DNA of 64,000 bases from JASHVB01 sp035523995 (GCA_035523995.1 DATKPQ010000035.1:16889-80888), one strand, 5' to 3'. Shown: positions 26,773 through 36,118, numbered from the stretch's first letter. Notes: generated from the letters alone by a model not told the origin. Made by a program: numbers and translations.

Positions 26773-27310
26773 CGGCAGAACTCCTCAAATGCGCCGCGCT
26801 GCGCGTAGCTTCGTACGGCAACAGATGAAAGTAAAGTAACGATAATGTCCCTAACCGTTAGCGCAGGCAGGACCGGCGCATTTCGACTGTCATTGACCCA
26901 ATTCCCGATCGAGTTCGCTCAGACTATCAGTGGCAAAAGCCTGCCTGACCAGCTAGCTTTGCAGCATATCCGGAGGTCTGGCCAAGCTCTCACGCTGCCG
27001 GTGGCGGCAATCGGCCTTATTGCCAGTTGGCGCTTCTCTCCGCCGCAGGCCTACGTGCAGCAACCGCGCCCGCGTGCGAAAATGTCTGCAATGGCGTGGC
27101 GGCTGGGATAGCCCGCAACGCTCTTTTTAGGCGCAAAGCCGCCGAAACGGCACCGAGGTCGGTGTCCACATTCGAGACCGTCCGACCGGCCCGCTGCGGG
27201 CCGGCGTGGGTCGGGACCGGCCGCCCTCCGCGGAGCCACAAGCCAGCGGACGGACAGTCGCGATCGCCCCGTCCTCCAACCTCCGAAACCTCCGCGCGGA
27301 GATAACAGAG
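26773..27310. other. 538-bp region without a recognisable gene
   Basis: No frame shows family resemblance. The stretch nearest the metalloprotease gene (26820-26960) is less GC-rich than its surroundings and probably holds that gene's promoter. A palindrome GGCCCGCTGCGGGCC lies near 27188-27202. Confidence 0.4.
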
Positions 27311-28420
27311 CTACCCCAGCAGTCGCCCGATCACCCGTGCCGTATAGTCCACCACCGGGATGATCCGCCCATAATTGATACGCGTCGGGCCGATCACGCC
27401 GATCGCGCCCACAATACGGCCGCGGTCGCTGCGGGCCGGGGCCACCACCATCGAGAGACCGGCATTGCCGAACAATCCGCTTTCCGCGCCGATGAAAATC
27501 CGCACGCCTTCGGATTTCTCGGCCAGTTCGAGCAAGCGCAGCATGGTTTCCTGCGCTTCCAGCCGCTCGAACAAGGCCTGGATGGCGGATAATCTCTCGA
27601 TCTGCGTGACGTCGGACAGCAGGCGCCCCTGGCCGCGGATGATCAGGCTCGCGCCACGCGGGCCGTCTCCGGTCCACGTGGCGAGGCCGGCGCCGACCAC
27701 CTGTGAGCTAAGCGCATCCAGTTCCGACCGATCGACCGCCAGTTCCTCCGCCACCAGGCGGCGCAATTCCGAGAGCGGCCGGCCCGACAGGCGAGCGTTC
27801 AGGTAATTGCTGGCCTGCTGCAAGGCGGAGGGGGGCGTGCCGGGCGGAATATCGATCACGCGGTTTTCCACCTGGCCTTCGGCGCTGACCAGGATCACCA
27901 GGGCGCGGCCGGATCCCAAGGGCACGAATTCGATATGCCGCAACGCACCCTCGGATTTCGGCGCCAGCACCAGTCCGGCAGCGGCAGACAGGCCGGAAAG
28001 CATCGCGCTGGCTTCCGCCAGCGTGTCCTCCAGGCTGCGGCCGGAGGCGGTGAGAGCAGCCCCGATCGTATCCCGCTCCTCGTCCGACAGTTCGCCGAAT
28101 TGCAGCAGGCCGTCCACGAACAAGCGCAACCCCAGATCGGTAGGCAGGCGGCCGGCCGACGTGTGGGGGGCAAACAGCAGGCCGGCTTCCGTCAGGTCCG
28201 CCATCACGTTGCGGATGGTGGCGGGCGACAGGTTCATCGGCAGCAGGCGCGACAGCGTGCGGCTGCCAACCGGTTCGCCGGTCTCGACGTATTGCTCCAC
28301 GATCTCGCGCAGCACGGCAGCCGAGCGGGCATCCAGGCCGGGCGGAAGCTGCGTCGCACTACCACCGCGCCCCATAGCGCGCGGCGGGGTGCCTGGCGGC
28401 GGTTTGCCGGGGTTATCCAT
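27311..28420 (-). CDS. hrcA: HrcA, heat-inducible transcription repressor
   Basis: HrcA represses chaperone operons by binding CIRCE operators and is released when GroEL is occupied. The 369-residue protein has an N-terminal winged helix (about 25-100; LREIVEQYVETGEPVGSRTLS, NLSPATIRNVMADL and EAGLLFAPHTSAGR), a GAF-like middle and the conserved C-terminal IGVIGPTRINYGRIIPVVDY. The start at 28420 is chosen by homology; the frame is open 57 codons further. I found no CIRCE sequence in the window (including upstream of grpE and dnaK), so its targets, probably groESL, lie elsewhere. Confidence 0.94.
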   Translation of the reverse strand: MDNPGKPPPGTPPRAMGRGGSATQLPPGLDARSAAVLREIVEQYVETGEPVGSRTLSRLLPMNLSPATIRNVMADLTEAGLLFAPHTSAGRLPTDLGLRLFVDGLLQFGELSDEERDTIGAALTASGRSLEDTLAEASAMLSGLSAAAGLVLAPKSEGALRHIEFVPLGSGRALVILVSAEGQVENRVIDIPPGTPPSALQQASNYLNARLSGRPLSELRRLVAEELAVDRSELDALSSQVVGAGLATWTGDGPRGASLIIRGQGRLLSDVTQIERLSAIQALFERLEAQETMLRLLELAEKSEGVRIFIGAESGLFGNAGLSMVVAPARSDRGRIVGAIGVIGPTRINYGRIIPVVDYTARVIGRLLG

Positions 28421-28518
28421 CGCAGAAACCCTAGAAAGCGCGGCGGTACCGGTCAATCGAAGACGTCGCCCCGGCCGGTGCCCCAATGAGCGTCCGAGCG
28501 CCGCCGGACGCTGATTTT

Positions 28519-28539
28519 CCCCTCCCCTTGTAGGAGGGG
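28519..28539. repeat. Short perfect hairpin between hrcA and the hemY-like gene
   Basis: CCCCTCC (28519-28525) and GGAGGGG (28533-28539) pair around a 7-nt loop. On the minus strand it follows the hemY-like stop but lacks a T-run, so terminator activity is uncertain. It resembles a short interspersed palindrome. Confidence 0.4.
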
Positions 28540-28603
28540 GTTTGGGTGTCGGACGGCGCGAGGGGCAGAAGGCGATCCGCATTATTACCACGACGGTGGC
28601 CGA

Positions 28604-29887
28604 TCAGGACACCACCGCAGGTACTTGATAGGACCCCGTCCGAGCCCGTTCCCACCGCAAGCCGCCTGCCGCGCCGCAGGACGGGCAGGCAGCCGACCAG
28701 ACGGGCGCCATCGCGTGGCACTCGGTGCAGCGCCACTCCGGATCGGGGTCAGCAGTGGCGGCACGACGCAGCGCATCGCGCTGGGCCACGCGGCCCGCCT
28801 CGGTTCCGCCACCCTCGGCTTCCTCGATCTCCGCCAGCAGCAGCCAGAGCCGGCGCTGATTCACGCCGCTGTCTCGCGCCAGCATGGCCTGGTGACGCGC
28901 CTCGCCGGTCAGCCCGGCGGCCAGTGCCGTCCGAGCCAGCAGCAGCCGGCTTTCCACATGCGCTGGGTTGGCTTCCGCCAGACGTTGCGCGGCCTTGGCA
29001 CGCGACAACGGATCGCTCACCGGCGCCAATGCGAATTCCGCCAGATCGGGATGCGGCTCCAGGGTCCAGGTATGGCGGATCACAGCCTGCGCGCGGGCTT
29101 CGCGGCCCTCGGCGCGCAGCCGCGTCGCATAGGCCAGGGCGGCGGGTGCCAGGCTGGCATCCGCCTTCCAGGCCTGCCGCGCAAGCTTCGTTGCGCGCAC
29201 CGGATCACGCTCCGCGTTGGCGGCGGCGGCACCAAGCGCACCCCGCGTGCTATCGGTTTCCGCCAGCTTCAGCGCCTCGGCCCAGTTACCCGACCGCAGC
29301 GCCAGTTCCGCGCGCTGATGACGCAGCCATTCGGCGCCGGGATATGCAGCCTCGGCCTGGCCCGCCAGAACTCCGGCCTCGGTCCAATCCTGCCGCGTGA
29401 GCGCCTGCCGCAGCAGGCCGCGATAGCCAAGGAACGCCGCATCAGAGCGCTCTGTCAGGCGGCGGAAGGCAGCTTCGGCCTCGTCGTCGCGCCCGGCCAG
29501 ACGTCCAGCCTCGGCGGCCAGCAACAGAGTCTGCGGCGTATCGCCCATCCATTGGCGGGCGCGGCTCGCCTCCCGCCGCGCACCGCCCTTGTCGCCGGCG
29601 GCCAGCGCCAGCAATGCGCGGGTAACAGCCAGGTCGCCACGCCGCCGATCGCGCGCCGCATCCCAGCGCGCGGCGACATGAGGCAGGCGCAGCAACAACC
29701 CGATCCCCCGGAACAACAAATACAGCAGGATGAAGGCGATCAGCAGGCCCAGCGCGGCGACGGAGATCGCCATCTCCACGGTCGTGGCGCCCAATTGCAC
29801 CGTGACATGCCCCGGCAACCCGGCCACCAACCAGGCGATTGCGAGCGCGACGACACAGGCAGCAAGGACGACGAGAACGCGCCGCAT
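28604..29887 (-). CDS. HemY-like TPR membrane protein with C-terminal zinc ribbon
   Basis: The 427-residue protein has two N-terminal membrane helices (VLVVLAACVVALAIAWLVAG and AISVAALGLLIAFILLYLLF) and the HemY_N domain with LLRLPHVAARWDAARDRRR, then TPR-like helical repeats. It is not the protoporphyrinogen oxidase that shares the name; this family clusters with haem genes but its role is unknown. The last 35 residues contain CTECHAMAPVWSAACPSC, a four-cysteine zinc ribbon like that of LapB, a regulator of lipopolysaccharide synthesis. The ATG overlaps the stop of the mitofilin-like gene by one base, so it is the third gene of a coupled unit. Confidence 0.8.
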   Translation of the reverse strand: MRRVLVVLAACVVALAIAWLVAGLPGHVTVQLGATTVEMAISVAALGLLIAFILLYLLFRGIGLLLRLPHVAARWDAARDRRRGDLAVTRALLALAAGDKGGARREASRARQWMGDTPQTLLLAAEAGRLAGRDDEAEAAFRRLTERSDAAFLGYRGLLRQALTRQDWTEAGVLAGQAEAAYPGAEWLRHQRAELALRSGNWAEALKLAETDSTRGALGAAAANAERDPVRATKLARQAWKADASLAPAALAYATRLRAEGREARAQAVIRHTWTLEPHPDLAEFALAPVSDPLSRAKAAQRLAEANPAHVESRLLLARTALAAGLTGEARHQAMLARDSGVNQRRLWLLLAEIEEAEGGGTEAGRVAQRDALRRAATADPDPEWRCTECHAMAPVWSAACPSCGAAGGLRWERARTGSYQVPAVVS

Positions 29888-30966
29888 CAGCGCTGTACGG
29901 CCATGTCGGCGAGCGCGGTGCGGGCGGCCAGCAAGGCGCGCGCATCGGCGAGCCAGTTCGCCATGGCCGCTGCCGGCGGACCGGAAAGCTGCGCGATCGC
30001 TGCAACCGCGCCGGCCAGATCGCCCGCATCAAGGTCGGTTCGTGCATGCGCCAGCACACCCGCCACCGGATTACCGACCAACACGCGGTCGCCCTGGCGC
30101 ACGGTAATAAGATCCTCTGCGCGGTTCAGCATCCCGGCAAGGAACGGCTTATCCCCTGCATCCGCCTGTGCCGCTTCCAGCGCAGCTTGCGCCGCGTGGT
30201 CGAAGGACAGTCGCAGGGCGGCCATGGTCGGCGGCTTGTCCGTCGCAAAACGCATCACCGCCGCAGGTGCGCCGGGCAGTTCCCCCAGCGGTTGGCCGGC
30301 CGCCAACCCCGCCTGCGCCACGGCAATCCGTGCCAGCCGCCCGGCCTCATCCAGCCGAGCCGCCGTCGCGGCCGTCGATTGCTGCAATGCGGCAAGGCGA
30401 GCCTCGACGGCGTCCACCCGGTGGGCGAGGTCCCCCTCCGCACTGCGGTCCTGACCCGCCGATGCAGCAACCTGGGCCGAGAGCGCGTCTACCCGCGCCG
30501 CAATCTGGCTGGCATTGGCGGCCTGCTGCTGCAAGGCGACGACGCGTGCGCGCAACCGTTCGACGGCGGGAACCGGCTGCTGCTCCAGTGCCGCCACCCG
30601 AGCCTCGAGCGGCCCGAGTTCGGGCACTGGCCGCTTCTCCAGCGCAGCGACACGCGCCTCCAGCGGCCCGAGATCAGCCGCCTGGGGCGGCGGCGACTGT
30701 TGTTCCAGTTGCGCGACCCGTTTGGCGAGCGCCTGCACCTCGGTCGATGGTTGGCTTTGCCGCTGCACGGAAGCAAGCCCGACGTAAGCGATGGCGCCGG
30801 CCAAAACGATGAATCCGATGGCACAAAGCCAAGGGAGAACGTCGCGCGCGGCTGGCCTGGGTGCCGGGACGGACGGTGGGGCAGCCGGCGGCTCGGGCGC
30901 CGCCTGGATCGGTTCGGGGGTGGCGGCCGTCGGATCGGCCTGTGCCGGGGCGTCGGGTTCGGTCAT
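29887..30966 (-). CDS. Mitofilin-like (HemX-related) inner-membrane protein
   Basis: This 359-residue protein has a Pro/Ala-rich cytoplasmic start, one membrane segment (LPWLCAIGFIVLAGAIAYVGL, about residues 44-64), a long coiled coil with heptad-like repeats of AxLEQ/VAALEK (about 75-190), and a helical C-terminal domain (about 215-355). Alphaproteobacterial mitofilin homologues share this layout and lie between hemD and hemY. They are linked to inner-membrane shape and periplasmic contacts. Four-base overlap with hemD (ATGA) and one-base overlap with the hemY-like gene show strong coupling. Confidence 0.82.
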   Translation of the reverse strand: MTEPDAPAQADPTAATPEPIQAAPEPPAAPPSVPAPRPAARDVLPWLCAIGFIVLAGAIAYVGLASVQRQSQPSTEVQALAKRVAQLEQQSPPPQAADLGPLEARVAALEKRPVPELGPLEARVAALEQQPVPAVERLRARVVALQQQAANASQIAARVDALSAQVAASAGQDRSAEGDLAHRVDAVEARLAALQQSTAATAARLDEAGRLARIAVAQAGLAAGQPLGELPGAPAAVMRFATDKPPTMAALRLSFDHAAQAALEAAQADAGDKPFLAGMLNRAEDLITVRQGDRVLVGNPVAGVLAHARTDLDAGDLAGAVAAIAQLSGPPAAAMANWLADARALLAARTALADMAVQR

Positions 30967-31697
30967 CGCAGTAATGCGAGCATCTCGTTCTGGTTGGGCC
31001 GGGCGGCGACGCGGATGTCGCGCCAGGATACCGCCTCTAATGCCACGGCGACCGGTTGGCCGATAGAGATCGCGTCCACCGAACCAAGGAACGGCACCAA
31101 TCCGGCGCGGCGCGCCAGCCGGATGAACTGCCGAGCGGTTTCGGCGGAAAAGAACAGTACGGCATGCACCTGGCCCGCGCGCAATGCTGCAATGGCGTCA
31201 GGAGTCAGTTCGCGGGCGGGCAGCGCGGCGTAAACGACGCGGCGAATGACCCGATGACCCGATCGGCGCAACGTCGCCGCAAGCGCCTGCCCCTGGCCAC
31301 GCCCCGACGCCAGCAGCAAAGCACCTGCCCCGGCCGGAATCTCGCGGGCGGCAAGCGCCGCCAGGGCATCGGCGTCTCCGGACGCGCTGCGCACGTCGGG
31401 AAACCCCGCTGCTTGCGCCCGCGCCGCGGTGGCGTCGCCAACGGTGAGCAATGGCGTGGCGTGCCATTCCCGCGGCAGCGCATCAACCGCGTTGCCGCTG
31501 GTAACGAGAGCCGCTGTCACCGTCGAAACCGGCGGGAGACTGGCGGTTATCGCCTGAACCTGCAGTGCGGGCGACAGCACGGGCTCGAATCCCAACGCCG
31601 CGACGCGCGTGGCGGTGTCGCTGGCGCCGGGTTCCGGGCGCGTAATGAGGACCTTCCGGGTGCGCGGCTGAATAGGAAGCTCGGATGGCGAGAGCAT
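30963..31697 (-). CDS. hemD: Uroporphyrinogen-III synthase
   Basis: HemD cyclises hydroxymethylbilane to uroporphyrinogen III in haem and corrin synthesis. The family is poorly conserved, but the protein has the opening KVLITRPEPGASDTATRVAALGFEPVLSP (shown in parts), ALVTSGNAVDAL, LLTVGDATAARAQAAGF, LLASGRGQG and the late VLFFSAETARQF. The start is uncertain: the frame opens at 31757, and ATGs at 31712 and 31697 are both within a poorly conserved lead; I give 31697, which yields 244 residues. hemC is not adjacent. It overlaps the mitofilin-like gene by four bases. Confidence 0.8.
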   Translation of the reverse strand: MLSPSELPIQPRTRKVLITRPEPGASDTATRVAALGFEPVLSPALQVQAITASLPPVSTVTAALVTSGNAVDALPREWHATPLLTVGDATAARAQAAGFPDVRSASGDADALAALAAREIPAGAGALLLASGRGQGQALAATLRRSGHRVIRRVVYAALPARELTPDAIAALRAGQVHAVLFFSAETARQFIRLARRAGLVPFLGSVDAISIGQPVAVALEAVSWRDIRVAARPNQNEMLALLR

Positions 31698-31755
31698 GGA
31701 TCCTGGAAGCATGGATGCCGAGAGTACGGACGGGAGCCCGCCCCGCCCCTTCGTC

Positions 31756-31858
31756 ATGGCCGGGCTTCACCCGGCCATCTACTCGAGCAAGTCATGCGCG
31801 TGTGCTGGCCGCGCGGCCCGATCGCCGGTGAGTCGATGGCCGGGTCAAGCCCAGCCAT
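31756..31858. repeat. Two 23-bp palindromes of the ATGGCCGGG family
   Basis: ATGGCCGGGCTTCACCCGGC(CAT) at 31756-31778 and a near copy at 31836-31858 are short perfect or near-perfect hairpins. Further copies occur at 48528-48550 and 56262-56284. All lie between genes. Confidence 0.7.
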
Positions 31859-31934
31859 CACGAGGACGGATGGCATGGCGCCTGCCCAAACGATCAGCAC
31901 CGTTTCGCCGGCCTGCGCCACGCATCCCAATCGC

Positions 31935-33482
31935 TCATCCAATGACCTCCCGCCACAATGCACGGCCTTCCTGCCCCGGATCGCGCTCCACGCGGCATTT
32001 CGTATCCAGCACCATGGTTGCATGCTCTCCGGGCGTATAGGCCGGCCACGCTGGCATCGCCGCATGCCGCGGCACCCCATCATGCGCGAACGCCGCCCAT
32101 GCTCCGGACATCGCGGCCGCCAGCCCGTACGCCCCTGCGCTGCGATCGGTGGCGTTGCTGAACTCCAGCGTGTCGAAGGTGAACGGTACGTCGATCGCAT
32201 GTGGCGCGCCCAATCGCCCGTCGAACAATGGCGTCTGCCAGGCAAACGAATATATCCACACCGGCGCGCCACCTTGCGCCACCTTGCGCTCTGCCAGCAA
32301 CGCCGATCGGATGCGGAAATTGCAATCGGTCAACGTCGCAATCAGCCGATCAGCCGGGCTCGCGGTTGGATCCAGCCGCCGATACGTTTCCATGACGCGA
32401 TCCGCATGCACGTCGCCGGCAATCGCAGCAACACGAGCCTCCAATTCCATCTCAGTCAGCGTGCGGTGCCACACCTTGTCGTCATGCGCGAGGAACAATG
32501 ACGCCTCGTGCGTGCAATCGCCAATGATCAGCGGGATGTCGGTGGAAACCGGTGTCGCGTCGGGATCGAACGGCTGCCGCGGCAGCAGCGTGCCATCCAC
32601 CACCGGGCCGAAGGGATAGCGATCCAGCAACGGAAATGGCGACGCACCGATCGCCTGCTGTGCCGGTCCGATCGCAGCCAGAAGCCGGCGCGCCGGCACC
32701 GAATGCAGTTCCATGAACGACGCCCGCGCCAGGCCAAGCTCGCGCAGCACCGCATCGGTCAATGCCTCGGCACGGTCGCGCGTGCGTAGGCGCACCGCCG
32801 CCCCGCTTTGCACAATCGCGCGGTGGAACAAGCCGCGGGCGGACGGCATCGCGAGCAATGTGCTGACTTTGCCGCCGCCGCCGGACTCGCCAAAGATCGT
32901 GACATTGCCTGGATCGCCGCCGAACGCGGCGATGTTGTCGCGCACCCAGTGCAGCGCCGCGATCATATCGAGGGTGCCGGCATTGCCGGAGGCCGCGTAC
33001 TCGGCGCCGCCGAACCGCGACAGATCGAGGTGGCCGAAAATGTTCAGCCGCTGATTCACCGTCACCAGCACCACATTGCCCTTCGAACACAGCCGCATCC
33101 CTTGCAGCCGCATCGTGTTCGAGGAACCATAAGAAAACGCCCCGCCATGCAGCCACACCATCACGGGCCGCCGCGCGGCGCGATCCAGCGCGGCGCTCCA
33201 GACATTCAGCGTCAGGCAGTCCTCGGTTTCCGGTGATGTGTCGGGGGGGCCGGAGAAATTCACCATTTCCGCACGCGGCGCCGGCCCGAGGCGCGCCTGC
33301 GGCGCCTGGCCCGCATAGTCCGACGCATCGCGAACGCCGGCCCACGGCGCGACCGGCCGCGGCGGCATAAAGCGGTTCGCGCCCGCGGTCGACGCACCGT
33401 ACGGCACGCCGCGGAATGCCGCGACACCCTCCACGATGGCGCCTCGCAGTTTGCCGCTGGCGATCTCCACAGTCGGGTTCAT
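31935..33482 (-). CDS. Type B carboxylesterase/lipase family protein
   Basis: This 515-residue alpha/beta hydrolase matches the type B carboxylesterase family: an opening FRGVPYG, the EDCLTLNVW signature (about 87-95), oxyanion loop HGGAF (112-116), and nucleophile motif IFGESGGGG with Ser200. The usual GESAG is GESGG here. A candidate acid and the late histidine (FAHDG segment) follow near the C-terminus. No signal peptide is seen. The ATG at 33482 overlaps the stop of the upstream MFS gene by four bases, supporting this start over the ATG at 33497. Substrate unknown; coupling to an exporter suggests ester metabolism linked to transport. Confidence 0.87.
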   Translation of the reverse strand: MNPTVEIASGKLRGAIVEGVAAFRGVPYGASTAGANRFMPPRPVAPWAGVRDASDYAGQAPQARLGPAPRAEMVNFSGPPDTSPETEDCLTLNVWSAALDRAARRPVMVWLHGGAFSYGSSNTMRLQGMRLCSKGNVVLVTVNQRLNIFGHLDLSRFGGAEYAASGNAGTLDMIAALHWVRDNIAAFGGDPGNVTIFGESGGGGKVSTLLAMPSARGLFHRAIVQSGAAVRLRTRDRAEALTDAVLRELGLARASFMELHSVPARRLLAAIGPAQQAIGASPFPLLDRYPFGPVVDGTLLPRQPFDPDATPVSTDIPLIIGDCTHEASLFLAHDDKVWHRTLTEMELEARVAAIAGDVHADRVMETYRRLDPTASPADRLIATLTDCNFRIRSALLAERKVAQGGAPVWIYSFAWQTPLFDGRLGAPHAIDVPFTFDTLEFSNATDRSAGAYGLAAAMSGAWAAFAHDGVPRHAAMPAWPAYTPGEHATMVLDTKCRVERDPGQEGRALWREVIG

Positions 33483-34864
33483 CGTTCTTCTCCCCATGCC
33501 TCGTGGACCAACGCCGCCGGCCAGGCTCGTTCTTTGCGCCGCCAGACCAGCCCGGCCGCGATCACGGCCGCCAATCCCACCAGTTCGACCGCGTCAACCG
33601 CATGCAGCGGTCCAAGCAAGGCGGCGAGCATGCCGACCAGCAGGATACCCACGGGACCGCAGCCGATGCAGACCGTCAACAGGCCCATGAGCCGGGACCT
33701 GACATGTGGCGGTGCATGGATAATGATCAGCGAAGTCTGCATGTTGGCAAATGCCGCCGATCCGAAACCGCCCACGATCAGCAGGCCGCATGCGAGGGCA
33801 AACAATGGCGCCAGCGGCATCAGCGCGACACAGCACACATAAAGCAGTGATCCGCCGACCATCAGCAAGCGGCCGCTGCCGGGCGGATCGCCACCCGCGA
33901 GCCACAATCCGCCCAGGAACGCACCGATCGATTCCGATGCCGCCATGACGCCGACCAACGCCGGCGATACCCCGAAAGACAGTTGGCCGATCGGCGCGAT
34001 CAACGCGGCGTATGGGAAGGCCAGCAAATTCATCGCGATGGTGACAAGCAACACACCGGAGACCACCGCATGGCTGCGCGCAAACACAATGCCTTCTGCC
34101 AGATCGCGCGGCACCTTGCTCAACACCAGGCGGCGGATCGTTTGCCGGTGCTGCAATCCAGCCGCGAGCAAGGCCGCGATAAGATAGATGCTGGCGGAGA
34201 CAGCGAAGGCGCCGGCCAGCCCGGCAAGTTCGTACAAGGCGCCGGCCAGCATCGGGCCGATGATGCGCGTGCCGGAGTTGGTCATGGTGTCGAGCGCCAG
34301 CGCGCGCGGCACCAGCGCCGGCGGCACGGATTCGCCAACCATCCGGCGGCGGGTGGACATCTCGGTGGACCAGACCGTGCCGGAGACCAAAGCAGCCAAC
34401 GCCACGTGTGATGGCCGCGCCAGGCCCAGCACCGCCAGTAGCGCGACGCAGGCCGATGACGCGGCAGCAAGGCACTGGCCGATGACAACGACGCGCTTGC
34501 GATCCACCGATTCCGCGACCACGCCGGCGAAAGCACCAAAGAGCAACATCGGCATGGTGCGCGCGGCGGAGACCACGGCGACGGCGAAGTCGGAGCCGGT
34601 GGCGTCAAGAGTGAACAAGGCCGCAGCGAGAACTTCGAACCAGCGCATGGCGTTGACGCAGCCGCCGATCGCCCATAGCCGCAGGAACGACCGCGACGCG
34701 AGCAATGCGCGCAGCGCGGCGCGGCCGCCGATCATGGGATGCTGCGACGCACTGGTTGTTGCGGCCTCGGGCGTCGCCCCGGCGAGCGGCGATGCCGGTC
34801 CGGCTGCCGCGACCTGCCGCATATCGTCGTCCCGGCCGCGTGGCGGGCCGGATGCTACCGTCAT
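33479..34864 (-). CDS. MFS transporter (EntS/MFS_3-like)
   Basis: This 461-residue membrane protein has an unusually long hydrophilic N-terminus (about 50 residues) followed by about 12 helices. The order RSFLRLWAIGGCVNAMRWFE, VVAESVDRKRVVVIGQ (loop 2-3 motif) and GVSPALVGVMAASESIGAF is typical of the MFS_3 group that includes the enterobactin exporter EntS and many drug exporters. It is translated into the carboxylesterase with an ATGA overlap. Its start region is divergent from the VOC gene at 34978, with a shared 113-bp promoter region. Confidence 0.82.
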   Translation of the reverse strand: MTVASGPPRGRDDDMRQVAAAGPASPLAGATPEAATTSASQHPMIGGRAALRALLASRSFLRLWAIGGCVNAMRWFEVLAAALFTLDATGSDFAVAVVSAARTMPMLLFGAFAGVVAESVDRKRVVVIGQCLAAASSACVALLAVLGLARPSHVALAALVSGTVWSTEMSTRRRMVGESVPPALVPRALALDTMTNSGTRIIGPMLAGALYELAGLAGAFAVSASIYLIAALLAAGLQHRQTIRRLVLSKVPRDLAEGIVFARSHAVVSGVLLVTIAMNLLAFPYAALIAPIGQLSFGVSPALVGVMAASESIGAFLGGLWLAGGDPPGSGRLLMVGGSLLYVCCVALMPLAPLFALACGLLIVGGFGSAAFANMQTSLIIIHAPPHVRSRLMGLLTVCIGCGPVGILLVGMLAALLGPLHAVDAVELVGLAAVIAAGLVWRRKERAWPAALVHEAWGEER

Positions 34865-34977
34865 GTGACGTTTCCTCGCGCCGGCGCGGCCCGGTCGGGA
34901 GGGGGCATGGACCGCGGCCGGCTTCGGGCGCTAACATGCCCTATTGGATACAGTTCCGGCAGAGGGGAGAACGACCG

Positions 34978-35871
34978 ATGAATGATGCGATGGCGATGCC
35001 GCAGTTCGACCGACGGGTCGAGGACCTGGGCAACATCGTCGAACTGGGCCACGTGAATGTCACCGTCCCTGACCAGCAGAAGGCAACGGCGTTCTATTTC
35101 ATGGGCCTGGGCCTGACCCGCGACCCGTACCTGATGGCGGGCCTCGACAATATGTGGGTGAATGTCGGCCGCGGTCAGTTCCATCTGCCGACGCGCGAGG
35201 CGCAGGTGGTCCGCGGCACCACGGCGCTGGTGCTGCCGGACCGCGAGGCTCTGCTGCGCCGGCTGTCCAACGTGCGGAAATACCTGGAAGGCACAAAATT
35301 CGATTTCTGCGAAGCCAATGACGGCGTCGAGACGGTCTGCCCCTGGGGCAACCGCATCCGCGTCCACACGCCCGACCCGGCGCGGTTCGGCCAGATGCGC
35401 GTCGGCATGCCGTATGTCGAATTCGACGTGCCGGAGGGCACCTCGCTGTGGGGCATCGCGCGGTTCTACACCGAGATTCTCGGCGGCATCGCGGGCGTCG
35501 CGAAGGATGAGCGCGGCTGCTACGCCTGGGCCAGCGTGTCATCGGAAAGCAAGGTAACCTACCGCGAGACCGACAAGCCGCTGCCGGCCTACGACGGGCA
35601 TCACATCCAGATCACGCTCGCCGACTTCTCCGGCCCCCACAAGAAGCTGAAGGAGCGCGGGCTGATCACCGAGGAAAGCGACCAGCATCAGTACCGCTTT
35701 GTCGATATCGTCGATGTGGACACCAACAAGCCATTGTTCCAGATCGAGCATGAGACGCGCAGCATGCGGCATCCGATGTTCAATCGGGTGTACGTCAACC
35801 GCAACCCGGACATAAACAACCGCAACTTCGTGCCCGGATACGAAGTGGGCCTATGGGCCCTGCCCAACTAG
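34978..35871 (+). CDS. VOC (glyoxalase/dioxygenase) family protein
   Basis: The 297-residue protein contains two vicinal-oxygen-chelate modules: one starting near residue 20 (LGHVNVTVPDQQKATAFYF) and another near residue 145 (MPYVEFDVPEGTSLWGIARF, FYTEILGG). Histidines at H24 and in YDGHHIQITL and a glutamate in FQIEHETR could bind a metal. The family covers glyoxalases, extradiol dioxygenases and resistance proteins, so the reaction is open. GAGGGGAGA lies 8 bases before the ATG. The TAG stop overlaps the terminus of a MITE-like element, so the C-terminus may have been set by that insertion. Confidence 0.75.
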   Translation: MNDAMAMPQFDRRVEDLGNIVELGHVNVTVPDQQKATAFYFMGLGLTRDPYLMAGLDNMWVNVGRGQFHLPTREAQVVRGTTALVLPDREALLRRLSNVRKYLEGTKFDFCEANDGVETVCPWGNRIRVHTPDPARFGQMRVGMPYVEFDVPEGTSLWGIARFYTEILGGIAGVAKDERGCYAWASVSSESKVTYRETDKPLPAYDGHHIQITLADFSGPHKKLKERGLITEESDQHQYRFVDIVDVDTNKPLFQIEHETRSMRHPMFNRVYVNRNPDINNRNFVPGYEVGLWALPN

Positions 35872-36020
35872 TGTTGTGCCTCTGACGGATCGTGTCTGCT
35901 GTCGTTGCGAGCGAACCGAAGCAATCTCCCCGAGAGAACGCAAGATTGCCCGTTGGGGATTGCTTCGCTTCGCTCGCAATGACATGTGGGCCGGCCACCA
36001 TCCGTCAGGCTCGCAACAGC
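35870..36020. repeat. 151-bp palindromic MITE-like element, copy 2
   Basis: CTGACGGAT (35882-35890) and ATCCGTCAG (36000-36008) are inverted termini, extended outward by AGTGTTGTG at the left. Inside are the palindromic arms GTTGCGAGCGAACCGAAGC and GCTTCGCTTCGCTCGCAAT. The reverse complement of copy 1 (7811-7961) aligns throughout. The left end starts inside the TAG of the VOC gene. Confidence 0.78.
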
Positions 36021-36057
36021 AGAACGAAGCGTCTCCCGCTGCGCGGGAAAACCGAAT

Positions 36058-36118
36058 GCCTCTCCGGTGAGGCGGGAGAGGAGGGACCCGGCGCGCCGCG
36101 CCGGGAGATGAGGGTGCC
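36058..36118. repeat. Hairpin cluster related to the ptsP palindrome
   Basis: CCTCTCC...GGCGGGAGAGG and CCGGCGCGCCGCGCCGG are adjacent hairpins followed by GATGAGGGTG. The composition and order resemble arms of the large element at 13542-13710. They sit between the MITE copy and the MaoC-like gene. Confidence 0.45.

Noticed and set aside
28625..30454. 609-codon plus-strand open frame
   Set aside because: It is antisense to the hemY-like and mitofilin-like genes and shows no protein signature.
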